From assembly GCF_051401765.1 (NCBI RefSeq), contig NW_027480422.1, positions 11,612,001 through 11,676,000 on the forward strand: DNA of 64,000 nucleotides, written 5' to 3'. Made by a program: the position numbers and the translations under genes. The first letter of the stretch is position 1. Every line of letters begins with the position of its first letter. The notes under the pieces are model-generated. The model searched no databases. It saw only the letters and a list, made by a program, of their open reading frames with translations, and was not told the origin of the DNA. This document shows positions 39,142 to 53,137 of this stretch, piece after piece. This DNA comes from Calliopsis andreniformis (Eukaryota > Arthropoda > Insecta > Hymenoptera > Andrenidae).

Positions 39142-42100
39142 AGCTGTTTTTCCATCGCATAAAATGAACAATTGCAATCAGTGTGAAGGTAATGGTCATT
39201 TCTACGTTCCGGGCAACCTAGGCTTCGCTCTAGGGCGTTGCTTCACCAGATCGAATAGCTAGGGCCTAGGAAGTCAACGCCAGAAGCATAAAACAGAATA
39301 TAAATACGACAGCCGTTCCATCGTATAAAACGAATAATTGCAGCCAATGTGAAAGTGATAGTCATTTCTTCGTTCCGCGCAACCTAGGATTCAATCTAGG
39401 GCGTTGCACCACCAGATCGAATAGCTAGGGATTTAGAATTCAACGCCTGAAGCAAAAAGTACAATAAAAATACAACAGTCTTTCCATCGTATAACAGGAA
39501 TAACTGGAACCAGTGTGAAACTACTGATCATTTCTACGTTCCGGGCAACCTAGGCTTCACTCTAGGGCGTTGCTCCACCAGATCGAATAGTTAGGGCCTT
39601 AGAAGTCAACGCCCGAAGCATAAAATACAATAAATATACAACAGTTTTTTAATCGTATAAAACGCGTAATTGCAAGCGGTGTGAAAGTTATGGTCATTTC
39701 TACGTTCCGGGCAAACTAGGCTTCACTCTAGGGCGTTGCACCACCAGATCGAATAGCTAGGGATTTTGAATTCAACGCCAGAAGAAAAAAATACAATAAA
39801 AATACAACAGTCTTTCCATCGTATAACAGGAATAACTGGAACCAGTGTGAAGGTACTAATCATTTCTACGTTCCGGACAACCTAGGCTTCACACTATCGC
39901 GTTTGTCCACCAGATAGAATAGCTAGGGTCTTAAAATTCAACGCCAGAAGCATAAAATACAATAAAAATACAACAGTTTTTCATCATACAACAGGAATAA
40001 TTGCAACCAGTGTGAAAGTAATTGTCATTTCTACGTTCCGGGAAACCTAGGCCTCACTCTAGGGAGTTGCTCCACCACATCGAATAGCTACGGCCTTAGA
40101 AGTCAACGACAGAAACATAAAATACAATATAAATACAACAGTTTTTCCATCGTATAAAATGAATAATTGCAAACAGTGTGGAAGTAATGGCCATTTTTAC
40201 GTTCCGGGCAACCTAGGCTTCACTCTAGGGCGTTGCTCCACCAGATCGAATAGTTAGGGCCTTAGACGTCAACGTCCGAAGCATAAAATACAAAATAAAT
40301 AGAACAGTTTTTCCATCGTATAAAATGTATAATTGCAAACGGTGTGGAAGTAATGGCCATGTTTACGTTCCGGGCAACCTATTCTTCGCTCTAAGGCGTT
40401 GCTCCACCAGATCAACTAGCTAGGGTCTTAGAAGTCAACGCCCGAAGCATAAAATACATTAAAGATACAACAGTTTTTCCATCGTATAAAACGAATAATT
40501 GCAATCAGTGTGAAGGTAATGGTCATTTCTACGTTCCGGGCAACCTAGGCTCCGCCCTAGGGCGTTGCTCCATCAGATCGAATAGTTAGGGCCTTAGAAG
40601 TCAACGCGCGAAGCATAAAATACAATATAAATACAAGAGATTTTCCATCGTATAAAGCGAATAATTGCAACCGATGTGAAATTTATGGTCATTTCTACGT
40701 TCCGGGAAACCTAGGATTCACTCTAGGGCGTTGCTTCACCAGATGGAATAGTTAGGGTCTTAGAAGTCAACGCCCGAAGCATAAAATACAATGAAAGTGC
40801 AACAGTTTTTCCAACGTATAACACGAATAATTCTAACCACTATGAAAGTGATAGTCATCTCTAGGTCCCGGGCAAGCTAGGCTTCACTCTAGGGCGTCGC
40901 TCCAACAGATCGGATAGCTAGGGCCTTAGAAGTCAACGCCCGAAGCATAAAATACAATAAAGATACAACAGTTCTTCAATCGTATAAAACGAGTAATTGC
41001 AACCGGTGTGAAAGTTATGGTCATTTCGACGTTCCGGGCAACCTAGGCTTCACTCTAGGGCGTTGCAACACCAGAGCGAATAGCTAGGGATTTAGAATTC
41101 AACGCCAGAAGAAAAAAATACAATATAAATACAACAGTTTTTCCATCGTATAAAATGAATAATTGCAAACAGTGTGGTAGTAATGGCTATTTCTACGTTC
41201 CGGGCAACCTAGGCTACACTCTAGGGCGTTGCACCACCAGATCGAGTAGATAGGAATTTAGAAGTCAACGCCCGAAGCATAAAATACAATAAAGATACAA
41301 CAGTTTTTCCATCGTATAAGAGGAGTAATTGCAACCAGTGTGAAAGTGAAGGTCATTTCTACGTTCCGGGCAACCTAGGCTTCACTCTAGGGCGTTGTTC
41401 CACCAGATCGAGTAGATAGGAATTTAGAAGTCAACGCCCGAAGCATAAAATACAATAAGGATACATCAGTTTTTCCATCGTATAAGAGGAGTAATTGCAA
41501 CCAGTGTAAATGTGATGGTCATTTCTACGTTCCGGGCAACCTAGGCTTCACTCTAGGGCGTTGCTCCACCAGATCGAATAGTTAGGGCCTAAGAAGTGAA
41601 CGCCAGAAGCATAAAACACAATATAAATACAACAGTTTTTCCATCGTATAAAACGAACAATTGCAACCAGTGTGAACGTAATGGTCATTTCTACGGTCCG
41701 GGCAACCTAGGCTTCACTCTAGGGCGTTGCTCCACCACATCGAATAGCTACGGCCTTAGCAGTCAACGCCAGAAGCATAAAATACAATACAAATAAAACA
41801 GTTTTTCCATCGTACAACAGGAATAACTGCAACCAGTGTGAAAGTACTGGCCATTTCTACGTCCCGGGCAACCTAGGCTTCAGACTAGGGCGTTTCTCCA
41901 CCAGATCGAATAGTTAGGGCCTTAGAAGTCAACGCACGAAGCATAAAATACAGTGAAGATACAACAGTTTTTCATCGTATAGCAGGAATAATTGCAACCA
42001 GTGTGAAAGTAATGGTCATTTCTACGTTCCGGCCAACCTAGGCTTCACTCTAGGGAGTTGTTCAACCAGATCGAATTGTTAGGTCCTTAGAGCTCAACGC

Positions 42101-43165
42101 CAGAAGCATAAAATACAAATCAAATACAACAGTTTTTGCATCGTATAAAACGAGCAATTGCAACCGGTGTGAAAGTTATGCCCATTTCTACGTTCCGGGC
42201 AACCTAGGCTTCGCACTAGGGCGTTGCTCCACCAGATCGAATAGTCAGAGCCTTAGAAGTCAACGCCCTAAGCACAAGATACAATGAAAATGCGACAGTT
42301 TTTCCATGGTATAAAATGAATAATTGCAATCAGTGTGAAGGTAATGGTCATTTCTACTTTCAGGGCAACCTATGCTCCGCCCTAGGGCGTTGCTCCACCA
42401 GATCGAATAGTTAGGGCCTTAGAAGTCAACGCCAGAAGCATAAAATACAATAAAAATACAACAGTTTTTCATCATATAACAGGAATAATTGCAACCAGTG
42501 TGAAACTAATAGTCATTTCTACGTTCCGGGCAACCTAGGCTTCACTCTAGGGAGTTGCTCCACCACACCGAATAGCTACGGCCTTAGAAGTCAACGCCAG
42601 AAGCATAAAATACAATATAAATACAACAGTTTTTCCATCGTATAAAATGAATAATTCAAATCAGTGTGAAGGTAATGGTCATTTCTACGTTCCGGGCAAC
42701 CTAGGCATCACTCTAGGGCGTTCCTCCACCAGATCGAATAGCTAGGGCCTAAGAAGTCAACGCCAGAAGCATAAAACACAATATAAATACAACACCTTTT
42801 CCATCGTATAAAACGAATAATTGCAACCAGTGTGAAAGTTAAGGTTATTTCTACATTCCGGCCAACCTAGTCTTCGCTCTAGGGCGTTGCTCCAACAGAT
42901 CGAATAGTTAGAGCCTAAGAAGTCAATGCCAGACGCATAAAATAGAAAACGATTACAACAGTTTTTCCATCGTATAAAACGAACAATTGCATCCAGAGTG
43001 AAAGTAACGGTCATTTCTACGTTCCGGCAACCTAGGCTTCACTCTAGGGCGTTGCTCCACGAGATCGAATAGTTAGGGCCTTAGAAGTCAACGCCCAAAG
43101 CATAAAATACAATACAGATACAACAGTTTTTCAATCCTATAAAACGAGTAATTGCAACCGGTGTG
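39142..43165. repeat. Block A, right copy (~24 monomers)
   Basis: This is the downstream copy of 1-4024 at offset 39141 bp (236 monomers with a net shortfall of 35 bases). I saw no differences in spot checks of several hundred bases. Just upstream (35732-39141) the sequence instead follows 18152-21561. Its right end at about 43165 is also the boundary between the two subfamilies. Confidence 0.85.
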
Positions 43166-44439
43166 GAAGTAATGGCCATTTTTACGTTCCGGGCAACCTA
43201 GGCTTCACTCTAGGGCGTCGCTCCACCAGATCGAATAGATAGGGCCTTAGAATTCAACGCCCGAAGCATAAAATACAATAAAGATACAACAGTTTTTCCA
43301 TCGTATAACAGGAGTAATTGCAACCAGTGTGAAAGTGATGGTCATTTTTACGTTCTGGGCCACCTAGGCTTCGCTCTAGGGCGTTGCTCCACCAGATCGA
43401 ATTGTTAGGGCCTTAGAAGTCAACGCCAGAAGTGTAAAATACAAAACAAATGCAACAGTTTTTCCACCTTATAAAGCGAGTAATTGCAACCGGTGTGAAA
43501 TTTATGGTCATTTCTACGTTCCGGGCAACCTAGGATTCAATCTAGGTCGTTGTCCCGCCACATCGAATAGCTACGGCCTTAGAAGTCAACGCCAGAAGCA
43601 TAAAATAGAATATAAATACAACAGTTTTTCCATCGTAAAAATGAATAATTGCAAACAGTGTGGAAGTAATGGCCATTTTTACGTTCCGGCAACCTAGCCT
43701 TCACTCTGGGGCGCTGTTCCACCAGATCGAATAATTAGGGCCTTAGAAGTCAACGCCAGAAGCATAAAACACAATATAAATACAACAGGTGTTCCATCGT
43801 ATAAAACGAATAATTGCAACCAGTGTGAAAGTAATGACCATTCCTCGATCCGGGCAACCTAGGCTTCACTCTAGGGCGTTGTTCCACCACATCGATTTGT
43901 TAGGGCCTTGGAAGTCAACGCCAGAATCATAAAATACAAAACAAATGCAACAGTTTTTCCATCGTATAAAACGAATAATTGCAACCGGTGTGAAAGTTAT
44001 GGTTATTTCTACGTTCCGGGCAACCTAGCCTTCACACTAGGCCGTTGCTCCTCCAGATGGAATAGTTATGGCCCTAGAAGTCAACGCCCGAAGCATAAAA
44101 TACAATGAAAATGCAACGGTTTTTCCATCGTATAACACGAATAATTGCAACCAGTGTGAAAGCGATAGTCATTTCTAGGTTCCGGGCAACCTAGGCTTCC
44201 ATCTAGGGTGTTGCTCGACCAGATCGAATTGCTAGGGCCTTAGAAGTCTACGCCCGGAGCCTAAAATACAATAAAAATACAACAGTTCTTCCATCGTATA
44301 AAATGAATAATTGCAATCAGTGTGAAGGTAATGGTCATTTCTACGTTCCGGGCGACCTAGGATTCAATCTAGGGCGTTGTTCCACCACATCGAATAGCTA
44401 CGGCCTTAGGAGTCAACGCCAGAAGCATAAAATACAATA
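43166..44439. repeat. Junction segment at the start of domain R
   Basis: From about 43240 to 44236 it matches 47554-48550 at offset 4314, which is one unit more than the 4148-bp period. The extra unit, about 44281-44446, carries GCAATCAGTG and GATTCAATCTAGG. Shortened heads CATCGTAAAAATG occur at 43631 and 47944. No unique DNA marks the subfamily boundary. Confidence 0.65.
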
Positions 44440-47400
44440 TAAATACAACAGTTTTTCCATCGTATAACAGGTGTAATTGCAACCAGTGTGAAAGTGATGG
44501 TCATTTCTACGTTCTGGGCGACCTAGGCTTCACTTTAGGGCGTTGATCCACCAGATCGAATTTTTAGAGCCTTAGAAGTCATCGCCCGAAGCATAAAATG
44601 CAATAAAAATGCAACAGTCTTTCCATCGTATAACACGAATAATGGCAACCAGTATGAAAGTGATAGTCATTTCTACGTTCTGGGCAACCTAGGCTTCGCT
44701 CTAGGGCGTTGCTCCACCAGATCGAATAGTTAGGGCCTAAGAAGTCAACGCCAGAAGCATAAAATACAATAAAAATACAACAGTTTTTCCATCGTATAAA
44801 ATGAATAATTGCAAACAGTGTGGAAGTAATGGCCATTTCTACGATCAGGGCAACCTAGGCTTCACTCTAGGGCGTTGTTCCACCACATCGATTTGTTAGG
44901 GCCTTGGAAGTCAACGCCAGAATCATAAAATACAAAACAAATGCAACAGTTTTTCCATCGTATAAAACGAATAATTGCGACCGGTGTGAAAGTTATGGTT
45001 ATTTCTACGTTCCGGGCAACCTAGGCTTCACACTAGGCCGTTGCTCCTCCAGATGGAATAGTTATGGCCCTAGAAGTCAACGCCCGAAGCATAAAATACA
45101 ATGAAAATGCAACGGTTTTTACATCGTATAACACGAATAATTGCAACCAGTGTGAAAGCGATAGTCATTTCTAGGTTCCGGGCAACCTAGGCTTCCATCT
45201 AGGGTGTTGCTCGACCAGATCGAAATTGCTAGGACCTTAGAAGTCTACGCCCGGAGCCTAAATTACAATAAAAATACAACAGTTCTTCCATCGTATAAAA
45301 TGAATAATTGCAATCAGTGTGAACGTAATGGTCATTTCTACGTTCCGGGCAACCTAGGATTCAATCTAGGGCGTTGTTCCACCACATCGAATAGCTACGG
45401 CCTTAGGAGTCAACGCCAGAAGCATAAAATACAATATAAATACAACAGTTTTTCCATCGTATAAAATGAATAATTGCAAACACTGTGGAAGTAATGGCCA
45501 TTTTCACGTTCCGGCCAACCTAGGCTTCACTCTGGGGCGTTGCTCCACCAGATCGAATAGTTAGGGCCTTAGAAGTCAACGCCCGAAGCATAAAATACAA
45601 TAAAGATACAACAGTTTTTCCATCGTATAACAGGTGTAATTGCAACCAGTGTGAAAGTGATGGTCATTTCTACGTTCTGGGCGACCTAGGCTTCACTCTA
45701 GGGCGTTGATCCACCAGATCGAATTTTTAGAGCCTTAGAAGTCATAGCCCGAAGCATAAAATGCAATAAAAATGCAACAGTCTTTCCATCGTATAACACG
45801 AATAATGGCAACCAGTATGAAAGTGATAGTCATTTCTACGTTCTGGGCAACCTAGGCTACGCTCTAGGGTGTTGCTCCACCAGATCGAATAGTTAGGGCC
45901 TAAGAAGTCAACGCCAGAAGCATAAAATACAATAAAAATACAACAGTTTTTCCATCGTATAAAATGAATAATTGCAAACAGTGTGGAAGTAATGGCCATT
46001 TCTACGATCCGGGCAAGCTAGGCTTCACTCTAGGGCGTTGTTCCACCACATCGATTTGTCAGGGCCTTGGAAGACAACGCCAGAATCATAAAATACAAAA
46101 CAAATGCAACAGTTTTTCCATCGTATAAAACGAATAATTGCAACCGGTGTGAAAGTTATGGTTATTTCTACGTTCCGGGCAACCTAGGCTACACACTAGG
46201 GCGTTGCTCCTCCAGATGGAATAGTTGGGGCCCTAGAAGTCAACGCCCGAAGCATAAAATACAATGAAAATGCAACAGTTTTTCCATCGTATAAAACGAA
46301 TAATTGCATCCAGAGTGAAAGGAACGGTCATTTCTACGTTCCGGGCAACCTAGGCTTCGCTCTAGGGCGTTGCACCACCAGTTCGAATAGCTAGGGATTT
46401 AGAATTCAACGCCAGAAGCAAAAAATACAACAAAGATACAACAGTCTTTCCATCGTATAACAGGAATAACTGGAACCAGTGTGAAAGTACTGATCATTTC
46501 TGCGTTCCGGGCAACCTAGGCTTCATACTAGCGCGTTTCTTCACCAGATACAATAGCTAGGGACTTAGAATTCAACGCCAGAAACATAAAATACAATAAA
46601 AATACCCCAGTTTTTCATCATACAACAGGAATAATTGCAACCAGTGTGAAAGTAATTGTCATTTCTACGTTCCGGGCAACCTAGGCTTCACTCTAGGGAG
46701 TTGCTCCACCACATCGAATAGCTACGGCCTTAGAAGTCAACGCCAGAAGCATAAAATACAATAAAAATACAACAGTTCTTCCATCGTATAAAATGAATAA
46801 TTGCAATCAGTGTGAAGGTAATGGTCATTTCTACGTTCCGGGCAACCTAGGCATCACTCGAGAGCGTTGCTCCACCAGATCGAATAGCTAGGGCGTAAGA
46901 AGTCAACGCCAGAAGCATAAAACACAATATAAATACAACAGCTTTTCCATCGTATAAAACGAGTAATTGCAACCTGTCTGAAAGTTATGGTCATTTCTAC
47001 ATTCCGGGCAACCTTGGCTTCACTCGAGGGTGTTGTTCCACCAGATTGAATTGTTAGGGCCTTAGAAGTCAACGCCAGAAGCGTAAAATACAAAACAAAT
47101 GCAACAGTTTTTCCATCGTATAAAACGAATAATTGCAACCGGTGTGAAAGTTATGGTCATTTCTACGTTCCGGGCAACCTAGGCTTCACACTAGGGCGTT
47201 GCGCCACCAGATGGAATAGTTAGGGCCCTAGAAGTCAGCGCCCGAAGCATAAAATACAATGGAAATGCAACGGTTTTCCCATCGTATAACACGAATAATT
47301 GCTACCAGTGTGAAAGCGATAGCCATTTCTAGGTTCCGGGCAACCTATGCTTCGCTCTAGGGCGTTGCTCCACCAGATCGAATAGCTAGCGACTTACAAG

Positions 47401-48587
47401 TCAACGCCCGGAGCATAAAATACAATAAAACTACAACTGTTCTTCCATCGCATAAATTGAATAATTGCAATCAGTGTGAAGGTAATGATCATTTCTACGT
47501 TCCGGGCAACCTAGGCTTCGCCCTAGGGCGTTGCTCCACCAGATCGAATAGCTACGGCCTTAGAAGTCAACGCCCGAAGCATAAAATACAATAAAGGTAC
47601 AACAGTTTTTCCATCGTATAACAGGAGTAATTGCAACCAGTGTGAAAGTGATGGTCATTTTTACGTTCTGGGCCACCTAGGCTTCGCTCTAGGGCGTTGC
47701 TCCACCAGATCGAATTGTTAGGGCCTTAGAAGTCAACGCCAGAAGTGTAAAATACAAAACAAATGCAACAGTTTTTCCATCTTATAAAGCGAATAATTGC
47801 AACCGGTGTGAAATTTATGGTTATTGCTACGTTCCGGGCAACCTAGGATTCAATCTAGGTCGTTGTTCCGCCACATCGAATAGCTACGGCCTTAGAAGTC
47901 AACGCCAGAAGCATAAAATACAATATAAATACAACAGTTTTTCCATCGTAAAAATGAATAATTGCAAACAGTGTGAAAGTAATGGCCATTTTTACGTTCC
48001 GGGCAACCTAGCCTTCACTCTGGGGCTCTGTTCCACCAGATCGAATAATTAGGGCCCTAGAAGTCAACGCCAGAAGCATAAAACACAATATAAATACAAC
48101 AGGTGTTCCATCGTATAAAACGAATAATTGCAACCAGTGTGAAAGTAATGACCATTCCTCGATCAGGGCAACCTAGGTTTCACTCTAGGGCGTTGTTCCA
48201 CCACATCGATTTGTTAGGGCCTTGGAAGTCAACGCCAGAATCATAAAATACAAAACAAATGCAACAGTTTTTCCATCGTATAAAACGAATAATTGCAACC
48301 GGTGTGAAAGTTATGGTTATTTCTACGTTCCGGGCAACCTAGGCTTCATACTAGGGCGTTGCTCCTCCAGATGGAATAGTTATGGCCCTAGAAGTCAACG
48401 CCCGAAGCATAAAATACAATGAAAATGCAACGGTTTTTCCATCGTATAACACGAATAATTGTAACCAGTGTGAAAGCGATAGTCATTTCTACGTTCCGGG
48501 CAACCTAGGCTTCCATCTAGGGTGTTGCTCGACCAGATCGAATTGCTAGGGTCTTAGAAGTCAACGCCCGAAGCATAAAATACAATA
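44440..48587. repeat. 25-monomer (4148-bp) higher-order repeat, copy 1
   Basis: Matches 48588-52735 at a constant offset of 4148 bp. Diagnostic units are GATCCACCAGATCGAATTTT, AGAAACATAAAATACAATAA followed by ACCCCAG, GGCATCACTCGAGAGCG and TTGGCTTCACTCGAGGGTG. The 167-bp unit with GATCGAAATTGC (45215) recurs at 49363. Few substitutions were seen (TATAAAATG versus TATAATATG; TTGTAACC versus TTGCAACC), so the copies are recent. Confidence 0.85.
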
Positions 48588-51500
48588 AAGATACAACAGT
48601 TTTTCCATCGTATAACAGGTGTAATTGCAACCAGTGTGAAAGTGATAGTCATTTCTACGTTCTGGGCGACCTAGTCTTCACTCTAGGGCGTTGATCCACC
48701 AGATCGAATTTTTATAGCCTTAGAAGTCATCGCCCGAAGCATAAAATGCAATAAAAATGCAACAGTCTTTCCATCGTATAACACGAATAATGGCAACCAG
48801 TATGAAAGTGATAGTCATTTCTACGTTCTGGGCAACCTAGGCTTCGCTCTAGGGCGTTGCTCCACCAGATCGAATAGTTAGGGCCTAAGAAGTCAACGCC
48901 AGAAGCATAAAATACAATAAAAATACAACAGTTTTTCCATCGTATAAAATGAATAATTGCAAACAGTGTGGAAGTAATGGCCATTTCTACGATCAGGGCA
49001 ACCTAGGCTTCACTCTAGGGCGTTGTTCCACCACATCGATTTGTTAGGGCCTTGGAAGTCAACGCCAGAATCATAAAATACAAAACAAATGCAACAGTTT
49101 TTCCATCGTATAAAACGAATAATTGCGACCGGTGTGAAAGTTATGGTTATTTCTACGTTCCGGGCAACCTAGGCTTCACACTAGGCCGTTGCTCCTCCAG
49201 ATGGAATAGTTATGGCCCTAGAAGTCAACGCCCGAAGCATAAAATACAATGAAAATGCAACGGTTTTTACATCGTATAACACGAATAATTGCAACCAGTG
49301 TGAAAGCGATAGTCATTTCTAGGTTCCGGGCAACCTAGGCTTCCATCTAGGGTGTTGCTCGACCAGATCGAAATTGCTAGGACCTTAGAAGTCTACGCCC
49401 GGAGCCTAAATTACAATAAAAATACAACAGTTCTTCCATCGTATAATATGAATAATTGCAATCAGTGTGAACGTAATGGTCATTTCTACGTTCCGGGCAA
49501 CCTAGGATTCAATCTAGGGCGTTGTTCCACCACATCGAATAGCTACGGCCTTAGGAGTCAACGCCAGAAGCATAAAATACAATATAAATACAACAGTTTT
49601 TCCATCGTATAAAATGAATAATTGCAAACACTGTGGAAGTAATGGCCATTTTCACGTTCCGGCCAACCTAGGCTTCACTCTGGGGCGTTGCTCCACCAGA
49701 TCGAATAGTTAGGGCCTTAGAAGTCAACGCCCGAAGCATAAAATACAATAAAGATACAACAGTTTTTCCATCGTATAACAGGTGTAATTGCAACCAGTGT
49801 GAAAGTGATGGTCATTTCTACGTTCTGGGCGACCTAGGCTTCACTCTAGGGCGTTGATCCACCAGATCGAATTTTTAGAGCCTTAGAAGTCATAGCCCGA
49901 AGCATAAAATGCAATAAAAATGCAACAGTCTTTCCATCGTATAACACGAATAATGGCAACCAGTATGAAAGTGATAGTCATTTCTACGTTCTGGGCAACC
50001 TAGGCTACGCTCTAGGGTGTTGCTCCACCAGATCGAATAGTTAGGGCCTAAGAAGTCAACGCCAGAAGCATAAAATACAATAAAAATACAACAGTTTTTC
50101 CATCGTATAAAATGAATAATTGCAAACAGTGTGGAAGTAATGGCCATTTCTACGATCCGGGCAAGCTAGGCTTCACTCTAGGGCGTTGTTCCACCACATC
50201 GATTTGTCAGGGCCTTGGAAGACAACGCCAGAATCATAAAATACAAAACAAATGCAACAGTTTTTCCATCGTATAAAACGAATAATTGCAACCGGTGTGA
50301 AAGTTATGGTTATTTCTACGTTCCGGGCAACCTAGGCTACACACTAGGGCGTTGCTCCTCCAGATGGAATAGTTGGGGCCCTAGAAGTCAACGCCCGAAG
50401 CATAAAATACAATGAAAATGCAACAGTTTTTCCATCGTATAAAACGAATAATTGCATCCAGAGTGAAAGGAACGGTCATTTCTACGTTCCGGGCAACCTA
50501 GGCTTCGCTCTAGGGCGTTGCACCACCAGTTCGAATAGCTAGGGATTTAGAATTCAACGCCAGAAGCAAAAAATACAACAAAGATACAACAGTCTTTCCA
50601 TCGTATAACAGGAATAACTGGAACCAGTGTGAAAGTACTGATCATTTCTGCGTTCCGGGCAACCTAGGCTTCATACTAGCGCGTTTCTTCACCAGATACA
50701 ATAGCTAGGGACTTAGAATTCAACGCCAGAAACATAAAATACAATAAAAATACCCCAGTTTTTCATCATACAACAGGAATAATTGCAACCAGTGTGAAAG
50801 TAATTGTCATTTCTACGTTCCGGGCAACCTAGGCTTCACTCTAGGGAGTTGCTCCACCACATCGAATAGCTACGGCCTTAGAAGTCAACGCCAGAAGCAT
50901 AAAATACAATAAAAATACAACAGTTCTTCCATCGTATAAAATGAATAATTGCAATCAGTGTGAAGGTAATGGTCATTTCTACGTTCCGGGCAACCTAGGC
51001 ATCACTCGAGAGCGTTGCTCCACCAGATCGAATAGCTAGGGCGTAAGAAGTCAACGCCAGAAGCATAAAACACAATATAAATACAACAGCTTTTCCATCG
51101 TATAAAACGAGTAATTGCAACCTGTCTGAAAGTTATGGTCATTTCTACATTCCGGGCAACCTTGGCTTCACTCGAGGGTGTTGTTCCACCAGATTGAATT
51201 GTTAGGGCCTTAGAAGTCAACGCCAGAAGCGTAAAATACAAAACAAATGCAACAGTTTTTCCATCGTATAAAACGAATAATTGCAACCGGTGTGAAAGTT
51301 ATGGTCATTTCTACGTTCCGGGCAACCTAGGCTTCACACTAGGGCGTTGCGCCACCAGATGGAATAGTTAGGGCCCTAGAAGTCAGCGCCCGAAGCATAA
51401 AATACAATGGAAATGCAACGGTTTTCCCATCGTATAACACGAATAATTGCTACCAGTGTGAAAGCGATAGCCATTTCTAGGTTCCGGGCAACCTATGCTT

Positions 51501-52735
51501 CGCTCTAGGGCGTTGCTCCACCAGATCGAATAGCTAGCGACTTACAAGTCAACGCCCGGAGCATAAAATACAATAAAACTACAACTGTTCTTCCATCGCA
51601 TAAATTGAATAATTGCAATCAGTGTGAAGGTAATGATCATTTCTACGTTCCGGGCAACCTAGGCTTCGCCCTAGGGCGTTGCTCCACCAGATCGAATAGC
51701 TACGGCCTTAGAAGTCAACGCCCGAAGCATAAAATACAATAAAGGTACAACAGTTTTTCCATCGTATAACAGGAGTAATTGCAACCAGTGTGAAAGTGAT
51801 GGTCATTTTTACGTTCTGGGCCACCTAGGCTTCGCTCTAGGGCGTTGCTCCACCAGATCGAATTGTTAGGGCCTTAGAAGTCAACGCCAGAAGTGTAAAA
51901 TACAAAACAAATGCAACAGTTTTTCCATCTTATAAAGCGAATAATTGCAACCGGTGTGAAATTTATGGTTATTGCTACGTTCCGGGCAACCTAGGATTCA
52001 ATCTAGGTCGTTGTTCCGCCACATCGAATAGCTACGGCCTTAGAAGTCAACGCCAGAAGCATAAAATACAATATAAATACAACAGTTTTTCCATCGTAAA
52101 AATGAATAATTGCAAACAGTGTGAAAGTAATGGCCATTTTTACGTTCCGGGCAACCTAGCCTTCACTCTGGGGCTCTGTTCCACCAGATCGAATAATTAG
52201 GGCCCTAGAAGTCAACGCCAGAAGCATAAAACACAATATAAATACAACAGGTGTTCCATCGTATAAAACGAATAATTGCAACCAGTGTGAAAGTAATGAC
52301 CATTCCTCGATCAGGGCAACCTAGGTTTCACTCTAGGGCGTTGTTCCACCACATCGATTTGTTAGGGCCTTGGAAGTCAACGCCAGAATCATAAAATACA
52401 AAACAAATGCAACAGTTTTTCCATCGTATAAAACGAATAATTGCAACCGGTGTGAAAGTTATGGTTATTTCTACGTTCCGGGCAACCTAGGCTTCATACT
52501 AGGGCGTTGCTCCTCCAGATGGAATAGTTATGGCCCTAGAAGTCAACGCCCGAAGCATAAAATACAATGAAAATGCAACGGTTTTTCCATCGTATAACAC
52601 GAATAATTGCAACCAGTGTGAAAGCGATAGTCATTTCTACGTTCCGGGCAACCTAGGCTTCCATCTAGGGTGTTGCTCGACCAGATCGAATTGCTAGGGT
52701 CTTAGAAGTCAACGCCCGAAGCATAAAATACAATA
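48588..52735. repeat. 25-monomer (4148-bp) higher-order repeat, copy 2
   Basis: Second tandem copy of 44440-48587, followed directly by a partial third. Its 49844 to 52735 part was also copied 8464 bp downstream. Confidence 0.85.
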
Positions 52736-53137
52736 AAGATACAACAGTTTTTCCATCGTATAACAGGTGTAATTGCAACCAGTGTGAAAGTGATAGTCAT
52801 TTCTACGTTCTGGGCGACCTAGTCTTCACTCTAGGGCGTTGATCCACCAGATCGAATTTTTATAGCCTTAGAAGTCATCGCCCGAAGCATAAAATGCAAT
52901 AAAAATGCAACAGTCTCTCCATCGTATAACACGAATAATGGCAACCAGTATGAAAGTGATAGTCATTTCTACGTTCTGGGCAACCTAGGCTTCGCTCTAG
53001 GGCGTTGCTCCACCAGATCGAATAGTTAGGGCCTAAGAAGTCAACGCCAGAAGCATAAAATACAATAAAAATACAACAGTTTTTCCATCGTATAAAATGA
53101 ATAATTGCAAACAGTGTGGAAGTAATGGCCATTTCTA
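52736..53137. repeat. 25-monomer higher-order repeat, partial copy 3
   Basis: It continues the 4148-bp period for a little over two units. Then CGATCAGGGCAACC is replaced by CGATCCGGGCAAGC, the neighbouring unit type, and the periodicity ends. CAGTCTCTCC here marks this copy and reappears at 61376. Confidence 0.75.

Larger units (their letters stand above)
1..43165. repeat. Domain L: left satellite subfamily
   Basis: This part of the array shares variants that are rare or absent to the right: CAGACTAGGGCGTTTCTCC, CAGGTCGAATAT, TATAGCAGGTATAATTG and GCAAGCTGTGTG. It is a mosaic of large block duplications whose offsets are near-whole numbers of monomers: 4974, 5306, 8126, 9454, 17580 and 39141 bp. 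The right edge is where the copy of the window's first 4024 bases ends. Confidence 0.8.

Noticed and set aside
46381..46390. tRNA B-box-like GTTCGAATAG (also at 50529 and 58993)
   Set aside because: It is a single-base variant of the common GATCGAATAG. There is no A box, acceptor stem or cloverleaf around it.
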